From Alphaproteobacteria bacterium (GTDB lineage Bacteria > Pseudomonadota > Alphaproteobacteria > Micropepsales > Micropepsaceae): a DNA stretch of 5,183 bases. The position numbers and the translations under genes were made by a program. The notes beneath the pieces were generated by a model that searched no databases, was not told the origin of the DNA, and was given only the letters and a program-made list of their open reading frames with translations. Below, in pieces: positions 1-5,183 of this stretch (position 1 is its first letter; each line of letters opens with the position of its first letter). The DNA lies in the NCBI GenBank assembly GCA_026400305.1, contig JAPLPI010000110.1, forward strand, positions 1 through 5,183. Reading direction: 5' to 3'.

Positions 1-513
1 GAGATGATGGCGCCGCTGCTGATCATCGCCGCGGCCGGCCTGCTGCCGCTGTCGCGCCGCAGCCGCTATCTGGCGCTGGGCGGCATCTGCGCTGCCTGCC
101 TTCTCACCGCCCGCAGCGATTTTCTGGAGCGGGCGCCGATCGAGGAACCCTATGTGGCCGCGGCTCTGCCGCCCATTCCCCATCCAGACAAGACCATGGT
201 GGTGATGACGGGCGATGCGCCCATGGGCTTCATCGCCGCCACCCTGCCGCCCCAGATCCCGGTGCTGCGGATCGATGGCTGGATGGTGCAACCACGCGAC
301 GGGACCAAAATTACCAAAGACATGATGGCCCGCGTCGCGGCCCATATGGCGGGCGGCGGCGACCTCTATCTGATGGCCGAGGCTGCGGACATGACCCGCG
401 CCCGGAGCGCCCTGGCCGTTTACCGCCTCGCCATTCGCTGGCCGGAATGCCAACAATTCGATACAAACCTGATCGGCACGTATCAGTGGTGCCCGCTCGC
501 GAGTAAATCGTGA
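1..513 (+). CDS. C-terminal part of a membrane protein with periplasmic tail (5' end outside window)
   Basis: The frame is open from the first base, and an ATG at 4 has no visible upstream context, so this is most likely the 3' end of a longer gene. Counting from that ATG, residues 4-16 and 22-36 are hydrophobic and separated by the basic cluster RRSR, as in the last helices of a multi-pass inner-membrane protein. A soluble tail of about 130 residues follows, mostly non-hydrophobic. I do not recognise a catalytic motif in the tail. It overlaps the downstream glycosyltransferase gene by 4 bases (GTGA, 510-513), so the two are probably translationally coupled. Position beside GT2 and GtrA genes suggests a polyprenyl-phosphate-sugar-dependent (GT-C type) transferase or other glycan membrane enzyme. 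That is inference from context; the diagnostic N-terminal half is not in view. Confidence 0.7.
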   Translation, partial: EMMAPLLIIAAAGLLPLSRRSRYLALGGICAACLLTARSDFLERAPIEEPYVAAALPPIPHPDKTMVVMTGDAPMGFIAATLPPQIPVLRIDGWMVQPRDGTKITKDMMARVAAHMAGGGDLYLMAEAADMTRARSALAVYRLAIRWPECQQFDTNLIGTYQWCPLASKS

Positions 514-1433
514 AGGTCGCAGTCCTAGTGCCCTGCTACAATGAGGAAGCCGCCATCGCCACGGTGGTGAAGGACTTCCGCGCCGCCCTGCCCGGCGCCG
601 CCATCTATGTCTATGACAACAATTCCAGAGACCAGACGTCTGCCCGCGCCGCCGAGGCCGGCGCGGTGGTGCGCAATGAATCGCGCCAGGGCAAGGGCAA
701 TGTGGTGCGCAGCATGTTCGCCGACATCGAAGCCGACATCTATGTGCTGGTGGATGGCGACGACACCTATGACGCGGGCGCCGCGCCCCGCATGATTTCC
801 CAGATGATCGGCGAAGGCGCCGACCTGCTGACAGCCCGGCGTATCCATACCAACACGGCCGCCTATCGCCCCGGCCATGTGCTGGGCAACCGGCTGCTGA
901 CGGGCCTGACCTCGCTTTTGTTCAACGTGCATCTGTCGGACATGCTGAGCGGCTATCGCATTTTCTCACGGCGCTTCGTCAAGAGCTTCCCTTTCACCGC
1001 CGAGGGGTTCGCCATCGAGACCGAGCTGACCGTCCATGCCGTGCGGCTGATGATGCCCATGTCGGAAATGGACACCCGCTACAAGGAGCGCCCGGTCGGT
1101 TCGGTGAGCAAGCTGAACACCTATCGCGACGGCTTCCGCATCCTGGGCACCATCGGCTACTTGGTGCGCGAGGAGCGCCCGCTGGTGTTCTTCGCCACCA
1201 TCGCCTTCTTGTTCGCCGCCGTGGCGGCCTTCATCGGCGCCCCGGTGGTGTCCGACTATGTCCATACCGGGCTGGTGCCACGCTTACCCACCGCAGTGCT
1301 GGCCACCGGCCTGATGGTGATCGCGTTCCTGTCCCTGACCTGCGGCTTGATCCTGGACACGGTGACGCGCGGCCGCTGGGAGGCCAAGCGCATGGCCTAT
1401 CTCGCCATTCCCGGTCCGCAAGACCTGTCGTGA
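510..1433 (+). CDS. Family 2 glycosyltransferase, DPM/GtrB-like, with two C-terminal membrane helices
   Basis: The 307-residue protein opens with the GT-A nucleotide-binding signature VLVPCYNEE (residues 5-13), followed by VYDNNSRD (34-41), GKG at 61-63 and the metal-binding DXD-like segment VDGDDTY (81-87). DMLSGYRIFSRRF (144-156) and the RPVGSVSKLNTYRDG stretch (194-208) are typical of dolichol/undecaprenyl-phosphate sugar synthases. Residues about 225-245 and 262-283 are hydrophobic and should anchor it in the inner membrane with the catalytic domain in the cytoplasm. The expected reaction is transfer of a sugar from an NDP-sugar to polyprenyl phosphate; the sugar cannot be read from the sequence. 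The start is GTG at 510, inside the stop of the preceding gene (GTGA), with only a weak GAG-containing ribosome site upstream. This favours coupled translation. Its own stop overlaps the start of the GtrA gene in the same way. Family assignment is firm; substrate is unknown. Confidence 0.93.
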   Translation: MKVAVLVPCYNEEAAIATVVKDFRAALPGAAIYVYDNNSRDQTSARAAEAGAVVRNESRQGKGNVVRSMFADIEADIYVLVDGDDTYDAGAAPRMISQMIGEGADLLTARRIHTNTAAYRPGHVLGNRLLTGLTSLLFNVHLSDMLSGYRIFSRRFVKSFPFTAEGFAIETELTVHAVRLMMPMSEMDTRYKERPVGSVSKLNTYRDGFRILGTIGYLVREERPLVFFATIAFLFAAVAAFIGAPVVSDYVHTGLVPRLPTAVLATGLMVIAFLSLTCGLILDTVTRGRWEAKRMAYLAIPGPQDLS

Positions 1434-1858
1434 ACAGCCTGATCGCGACCCTTTCACGGCATGCCTTTGTGCGTTTCGCCATTACTGGCGGGTTGGGCTA
1501 CTTAGTCACCGCCGGAATCCTGGCCTTTTGCAGCGATGTTCTGAAGCTGGACTTCGCCGCCGCGAACGCTTTTTCCATTTTCCTGTCCATGTGTTTCACT
1601 TGGCTGGGCAACCGCTATTTCACCTTCCGGGAACGGCGGGCGCGCGGGCTTTTCGGCATGGCACAGGAATGGCTGAAGTTCACCGGCGCCAATGCGGTGG
1701 GCGCTGTGGTGAATTACACCACCGCGCTGCTTCTGGTGCATTACGCGCCCGCGCCCTTCAACAACAAATTCGTGGCCCAAGCCTGCGGCGTGCTGGCGGG
1801 CCTGGTGTTCAATTTCACCTTGTCCAGCCGGATGGTATTCCGAAAGTCCGCGCCATGA
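1430..1858 (+). CDS. GtrA-family membrane protein (putative polyprenyl-phosphate-sugar flippase)
   Basis: This 142-residue protein has four predicted membrane helices at about 13-33, 43-62, 84-104 and 112-133, and almost nothing else, as is usual for the GtrA family. The two halves echo each other: FVRFAITGGLGYLV / FTWLGNRYFTF in the first and WLKFTGANAVGAVVNY / VFNFTLSSRMVF in the second, matching the internal duplication of the family. GtrA proteins are thought to translocate undecaprenyl-phosphate-linked sugar across the inner membrane for modification of O-antigen or other surface glycans. Some family members have other proposed transport roles. The GTG start at 1430 overlaps the TGA of the glycosyltransferase gene by 4 bases, which decides the start and points to coupling. 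The stop (1856-1858) in turn overlaps an ATG at 1855. Family call is strong; the transported sugar is unknown. Confidence 0.9.
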   Translation: MNSLIATLSRHAFVRFAITGGLGYLVTAGILAFCSDVLKLDFAAANAFSIFLSMCFTWLGNRYFTFRERRARGLFGMAQEWLKFTGANAVGAVVNYTTALLLVHYAPAPFNNKFVAQACGVLAGLVFNFTLSSRMVFRKSAP

Positions 1859-1873
1859 TCGTACTGATGACCC

Positions 1874-3454
1874 ATGCCTAAAGTCTTGTGGGCCGCGCTG
1901 CTGTTCGGGCTGGCGCTGGCGCCACAGGCACGGGCCGACACGATGGTGCGCATCCGCAACGAGGCCTGGACATAGGCCGATGAGCGGGGCTAGGGCGAAT
2001 TCATTGCCGCCATCGGCCAAAGCAATTGCCGCACGGTGGATTGCTGCCTGCGCAATCCCGCCAACCCCTTCCGCGCCAGCGATCCCGAAGGCGTACGTTT
2101 TGAGTCCGATTGCGCCGACCTGCCTTATGTCCTGCGCTTCTATTATGCTTGGAAGCGCGGCCTACCTTTTTCGTATGTCAGCGATGTCTCGCCCCGGGTG
2201 CGCAGCCGCTACAGCCCGCAAGGCAATGTGGTGGAGGCGCACCGCGATGTCCTGACCGGCCAGGACGCCCTGGGCGTCATGGGCCGCCTGCGGGACGAAA
2301 TTTCTTCGGTCACCTACCGCATCCATCGGCTACTGGACGGCAACGATCTGTATTCGCCTGCTGTCGCGCCGGATGCCATTCGCCCCGGCACGGTGATCTG
2401 TGATCCCAACGGGCATCTGGCGGTGATCTGGAAAATCGAAAGCGATGGCCGCATCCGCTATATCGACACCCATCCCGACAAGAGCCTGACGCGGGGCATC
2501 TTTGACCTGCGCTTTGTGCGGTGTTCGCCGGGCATGGGTGCGGGCTTCAAGAACTGGCGTCCCAGCTGGATCGCGGGGGTACAGCGCACGTAAGATGGCA
2601 CGCTGCTGGGCGGACGCGTCCTTCTGGCAGCCAACAACCAGATCGCCGATTTCGCCCTCACCCAGTATTTCGGCACCGGCCGCCAACCGGATGACCGCGA
2701 TTTGAAGAGCGGGCTGTTCGAACTGAACGGACAGGCAATCGATTATTACGACTATGTCCGCGCCCGGCTGGGCGGCAGGCGGCTGCGCTTCGATCCCTTG
2801 CGGGAGATTGCCGACATGGTCGTGTCCAACTGCGCCGATCTTGGCTAACGCGCCAATGCGGTGACGGTTTCGCTGCAGGCGGGCCTGCAGAACAAGCCGG
2901 AGCCGGAGCGGCTGCCGCCCAACATCTATAGCACCGAAGGGGACTGGGAGACATTTTCCACGCCCTCGCGCGACGCAAGGCTCAAGACCGCCTTCAAGGA
3001 AGTGCGCGACAATACCGAGCGCTTTCTGGCGCTGTGGCGGACCCGCGATCCGCGCTTGTTCTATGGCGGGGACGATCTGGCTAGCGACATGGCCCGCGTC
3101 CATGCCCGCGCCGCCCAAGCCTGCAGCATCGTATATGTCCGCAGCGACAGGACCAAGGTAAGCTTGAGCTAGGAGGAGGCAAGGCGGCGATTGTTCTGCC
3201 TGTCCTTCGATCCTTATCAATGCGTGGAGCGGCGCTGGGGCGCTTCCGGCGCCGAGCTTCCCAGTTGCCGCGACGGCACGCTCAAGTGGCGCTGGTACGA
3301 TGCACATCAGCGCCTGCGCAATCAGATCGACCGCACCTATGAAGCGCGGATGGATTTCACGCTGGAGGAACTGGAAGCGGGGCGTGGCGGCGTGGCCACG
3401 GCGCCCGATACCAACACCAGCGCTTTCCTGGCCGCCCAGCAGCAGCGCAACTAG
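1874..3454 (+). pseudogene. Secreted conserved protein with NlpC/P60-like features, interrupted by five in-frame stops
   Basis: One frame of 526 codons runs from ATG 1874 to TAG 3452-3454 with stops at codons 34 (TAG 1973), 40 (TAG 1991), 240 (TAA 2591), 325 (TAA 2846) and 433 (TAG 3170). I find no frameshift: coherent, hydrophilic protein of uniform composition continues across every stop. Residues 1-21 are a good Sec signal peptide (PK n-region, LWAALLFGLALA core, cleavage after ARA). Between stops 2 and 3, Cys80 in SDCADLPYVLRFYYAW, His181 in DPNGHLAVIW and His200 in YIDTHPD fall in the order of a papain-fold NlpC/P60-type hydrolase. The downstream part is rich in DYYDYVRARL-like and SRDARLKTAF-like segments that I cannot assign to a named domain. 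The gene follows the GtrA gene directly and ends just before the terminator at 3462, so it is the last cistron of the + operon. Only an 11.1-kDa-or-larger internal piece could be made without readthrough, and no internal start has a convincing ribosome site. Decay by point mutation is the default reading; real readthrough or sequencing error are alternatives. The hydrolase function is inference. Confidence 0.8.
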
Positions 3455-3461
3455 CCAAAGA

Positions 3462-3489
3462 AAAAGGGCGCCGAAACCGGCGCCCTTTT
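3462..3489. terminator. Bidirectional rho-independent terminator between convergent genes
   Basis: A perfect 12-bp inverted repeat (arms 3462-3473 and 3478-3489, 4-base loop AAAC) has a GC-rich core GGGCGCCG and is flanked by an A-rich tract on the left (3457-3465) and a T run on the right (3486-3489). The left tract reads as a T tract on the - strand, so the structure can stop transcription from both sides. It lies 7 bases past the last stop of the + frame and 22 bases past the stop of the - strand TPR gene. Confidence 0.92.
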
Positions 3490-3511
3490 CCATCAAACAA
3501 TGTGACCCGTT

Positions 3512-4645
3512 TTACTTACGGGCGACCAGCGACCACAGATGGGCGACGTTGGCGTCCTTGTCCGGGGTCTTGACCTTGTTGAAGGTGGCGACGGCGTCAG
3601 CCTTCTGGCTGGCGGCCAGATAGGCATGGCCGAGGCGGATCTGACCATTGGCCGCATCCTTCAGGGGCTTCTTGAGGCCGGCCTGGATCAGCGGAATTGC
3701 ATCCTTGGCCTTGCCCTGTCCGATCATATTCTCTCCGGCCTTGACTAGGTCATCGCCCATGGGAGCCGCCTGGGCGGCAGCGATGGTCTTGGCCTGGTTG
3801 GCGACGGCGGCAGCAGCCTGCGTCTTGGCCAGGGCCAGGAGGCGGTTGGAGCGGTCGTCGTTCAGCACCTTGGAGGCGATGCCCTTCTCGATATAGGTCT
3901 GGGCTTCGGCGGCATTGCCCAGCTGCAGCGCAAGCTGCGCCAGCAGTGTGTAGTCATCCTTGGACTCGATCGCACCCACCTGATAGCGGATGCGGTTGAT
4001 GTCGAGCGTGTTGTGGTCGGACAGGCCGCGCGTGCGCTCGCTGCTCTTCAGCAGCAGCTTCCAGTATTCCGACTTGCCGGAACGGGCGACCAGACTTTCC
4101 AGCGCCGAATTCTGGGTGGCTTCGTCGCCAATTTCATAGGCGCAGCGGGCCTGCAACTCCAGCGCGGTGTCGGAGCCACCAAGGGTCTTGCTGTAGCGCA
4201 CGCAGCCGGCGTAATCGCCGCCCTTGTAATAGGCTTGACCGACGATCAGCTGCGACTGGGCGTCGAAAACGTTGTTCTTCTTTAAATGCTCCGCATCGGC
4301 AATCACGTCCTTGAACTTGCCGGCATTGTAATCCTGGGCGAACTTCGCCTTGGCGCCGCCGGGCGTGTTGGGGTCGGCAGAGGAAATGGAGATCGCGCTC
4401 TTGAACTGGACGATGATGGCATGATCATCCGGAGTAGAGGCGGCGGCATCAGCCTCGTTCAGCTTGGCCCTGGCGCCGGAAAAATTCTTGGCGGCGATCA
4501 TGGACTGGGCTTCCTTGAGAAGCGGTCCGACCTTGGCGCTGACGGTAGCAGCCTGCGCCGCAGGCGTCAGGACCATAGCTACGCCGACAGTGACAGTGCC
4601 CAGCAGGAGCGCCGTCATGGCGGCGTGCAGTTTACGAACTGTCAT
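3512..4645 (-). CDS. Secreted TPR-repeat protein next to exbD
   Basis: The 377-residue product begins with a Sec signal peptide: basic MTVRK, hydrophobic core about residues 9-27, predicted cleavage after AQA at residue 32. There is no lipobox cysteine, so a soluble periplasmic location is expected. The mature part is helical and alanine-rich, with degenerate tetratricopeptide-like pairs at about 40-70 (KEAQSMIAAKNFSGARAKLNEA), 130-185 (LIVGQAYYKGGDYAGCVRYSK and the next unit), 230-257 (YTLLAQLALQLGNAAEAQTYIEKG) and 299-357 (two units). Such repeats normally serve as protein-binding scaffolds; no enzymatic motif is seen. It lies 83 bases downstream of exbD in the same direction, so it may work with the TonB-ExbB-ExbD system in the periplasm, but this role is inferred from position. 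ATG 4645 is preferred over GTG 4648 because of ribosome-site spacing. The gene ends with TAA and shares the terminator at 3462-3489. Confidence 0.88.
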   Translation of the reverse strand: MTVRKLHAAMTALLLGTVTVGVAMVLTPAAQAATVSAKVGPLLKEAQSMIAAKNFSGARAKLNEADAAASTPDDHAIIVQFKSAISISSADPNTPGGAKAKFAQDYNAGKFKDVIADAEHLKKNNVFDAQSQLIVGQAYYKGGDYAGCVRYSKTLGGSDTALELQARCAYEIGDEATQNSALESLVARSGKSEYWKLLLKSSERTRGLSDHNTLDINRIRYQVGAIESKDDYTLLAQLALQLGNAAEAQTYIEKGIASKVLNDDRSNRLLALAKTQAAAAVANQAKTIAAAQAAPMGDDLVKAGENMIGQGKAKDAIPLIQAGLKKPLKDAANGQIRLGHAYLAASQKADAVATFNKVKTPDKDANVAHLWSLVARK

Positions 4646-4650
4646 CACAA

Positions 4651-4658
4651 GACCTCTT
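4651..4658 (-). promoter_or_regulatory. Ribosome binding site of the TPR gene, deciding its start
   Basis: On the - strand this reads AAGAGGTC. The AGAGGT core leaves 6 bases to ATG 4645 but only 3 bases to the alternative GTG at 4648, so the ATG is the better start. Confidence 0.7.
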
Positions 4659-4675
4659 GATCATCCAAAAAATGG

Positions 4676-4702
4676 AAAGCGCGCGGTATTGCCGCGCGCT
4701 TT
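4676..4702 (-). terminator. Hairpin between exbD and the TPR gene, likely terminator or attenuator
   Basis: A perfect 11-bp inverted repeat (arms 4676-4686 and 4692-4702, loop 4687-4691) has the core AGCGCGCGG. Read on the - strand it starts 26 bases after the exbD stop. Its 3' arm ends in TTT, and after CCA there is a run of six T (4672-4667). This suits a rho-independent terminator, possibly partial, that lowers transcription of the TPR gene relative to exbD. It could alternatively be a processing or stability hairpin. No clear separate promoter for the TPR gene is visible in the 83-base gap. Confidence 0.7.
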
Positions 4703-4728
4703 GAACCCACTGCCGCGACACTCACAGC

Positions 4729-5142
4729 CTAATTATACTGGTCAATTCCGCTAAAACCAATATGGGTCGCACCCAGGCGCTGGGCATCGGCCAGAACGCG
4801 GGCAACGGCGTCATACTTGGCCAGCCGGTTGGGGCTGACGTGGATTTCGGGCTGCGGATCTTTCTTTGCCGCATCCTCGAAATACGCGTCCATGGTGCCA
4901 CGATCAACCGCCGCGCCATTCCAAGTGATCGTTCCGTCAAAATCTACACCCAGCTCCACCGTCTCGGGAATAACCGTTGGCGGTGTCGCATTTGGAGCCG
5001 GCATGTCTAGCTTCACCGCGTGAGTTTGAACCGGCAGGGTCACGATCAGAAGGACGAGCAGAACGAGCATCACGTCGATAAGCGGGGTGGTGTTCATCTC
5101 CACCATGACTTCGCCGTCAGCAGTACTGGAACTCATTGACAT
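4729..5142 (-). CDS. exbD: Biopolymer transport protein ExbD (ExbD/TolR family)
   Basis: The 137-residue protein has the standard ExbD layout: a short cytoplasmic N-terminus, one membrane helix (about 20-40) and a periplasmic domain. The hallmark segment NTTPLIDVMLVLLVLLIVTLP (17 onward) carries Asp23, the counterpart of the proton-relay aspartate of ExbD/TolR. The C-terminal part (KYDAVARVLADAQRLGATHIGF, about 109-130) matches the usual end of the family. ExbD forms the inner-membrane motor with ExbB, which uses proton flow to energise TonB and thereby outer-membrane uptake of siderophores, vitamins or glycans. Length is normal for the family. The start at 5142 is supported by a GAGGT site 8 bases upstream; the in-frame ATG at 5136 would be 14 bases away. 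The gene ends with TAG. The upstream neighbour is 11 bases away, consistent with an exbB-exbD(-exbD) operon. Confidence 0.93.
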   Translation of the reverse strand: MSMSSSTADGEVMVEMNTTPLIDVMLVLLVLLIVTLPVQTHAVKLDMPAPNATPPTVIPETVELGVDFDGTITWNGAAVDRGTMDAYFEDAAKKDPQPEIHVSPNRLAKYDAVARVLADAQRLGATHIGFSGIDQYN

Positions 5143-5150
5143 GGCGTATT

Positions 5151-5155
5151 ACCTC
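5151..5155 (-). promoter_or_regulatory. exbD ribosome binding site overlapping the upstream stop codon
   Basis: On the - strand GAGGT lies 8 bases before the exbD ATG. Its GA is shared with the TGA stop of the upstream gene (TGAGGT), so a ribosome finishing that gene is placed directly on the exbD start site. This supports coupled expression. Confidence 0.75.
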
Positions 5156-5183
5156 AATAGCTGCTGGCTTCCAGAGCGTGGGG
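5154..5183 (-). CDS. C-terminal end of an upstream gene of the exbD operon (partial)
   Basis: On the - strand the window begins with nine sense codons reading PHALEASSY, followed by TGA at 5156-5154, in a frame compatible with a coding end placed 11 bases before exbD. The tight spacing and the overlap of its stop with the exbD ribosome site make a real gene end likely. By operon custom it would be exbB or a second exbD, but nine residues are too few to decide. Confidence 0.5.
   Translation of the reverse strand, partial: PHALEASSY

Noticed and set aside
1502..2020. 172-residue - strand frame opposite the GtrA gene
   Set aside because: It lies opposite a confidently identified membrane protein gene and its translation is rich in His/Gln/Gly with no family signature, as expected for a shadow frame.
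3171..3193. AGGAGG-like motif right after the stop at 3170, followed by TTG 3191, suggesting re-initiation of an 87-residue C-terminal protein
   Set aside because: The motif is simply the codons GAG GAG after TAG, spacing to TTG is long (14 bases), and the product is the continuing frame of the interrupted gene without any export signal.
1874..3454. Reading the interrupted frame as several separate small genes
   Set aside because: The pieces share one phase, lack ribosome sites and plausible starts, and only the first carries a signal peptide; a single broken gene explains them better.
2330..3496. Long 388-residue open frame on the - strand opposite the interrupted gene
   Set aside because: It mirrors the codon bias of the + strand frame, shows no recognisable domain, crosses the terminator at 3462-3489 near its start, and has low-complexity GC-rich composition typical of antisense shadows.
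4646..4728. Readthrough extension of exbD: 27 sense codons after its TAG, ending at a TGA that overlaps the TPR start (TGATG)
   Set aside because: ExbD already has normal length and C-terminus, the extension runs through a hairpin, and a stop-free stretch of this size is unremarkable in GC-rich DNA.

Overview
The window is GC-rich and densely coded. Its gene content (a Gtr-type glycosyl-lipid module, an ExbD-type TonB-energising gene, and a secreted TPR protein next to exbD) fits a Gram-negative bacterium. The overall look suggests an alphaproteobacterium, but no rRNA or other phylogenetic marker is present to prove it.

Positions 1-1858 (+ strand) hold three tightly packed membrane/glycan genes: the 3' end of a membrane protein with a periplasmic tail, a family-2 glycosyltransferase with two C-terminal membrane helices, and a small four-helix GtrA-family protein. 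Each junction is a 4-base start/stop overlap (GTGA at 510 and 1430, ATGA at 1855), so the set is almost certainly one translationally coupled operon. By analogy with Gtr systems, the glycosyltransferase would load a sugar onto a polyprenyl phosphate and GtrA would move it across the inner membrane. The truncated first gene could be the periplasm-facing transferase, but this is inference.

Positions 1874-3454 (+) hold the most unusual object. A single reading frame of 526 codons starts with a clear Sec signal peptide and reads as one coherent protein to a terminal TAG. It is interrupted by five in-frame stops (TAG 1973, TAG 1991, TAA 2591, TAA 2846, TAG 3170) and has no evident frameshift inside it. 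The part between the second and third stops carries a Cys...His...His pattern resembling NlpC/P60-type papain-fold hydrolases. Intact neighbours end in TAA, TAG and TGA, so wholesale stop-codon reassignment is unlikely. A pseudogene decayed by point mutations is the simplest reading; readthrough or sequence error remain to be tested.

A strong 12-bp hairpin at 3462-3489, with A and T tracts on its flanks, ends both this + strand operon and the converging - strand genes. On the - strand, reading from 5183 down, are the last nine codons of an upstream gene, an exbD gene (TonB-ExbB-ExbD proton-driven energy transduction), a hairpin in the gap, and a secreted TPR-repeat protein. There is no gene-free stretch longer than 300 bases. 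I saw no tRNA, rRNA, CRISPR array or mobile element.
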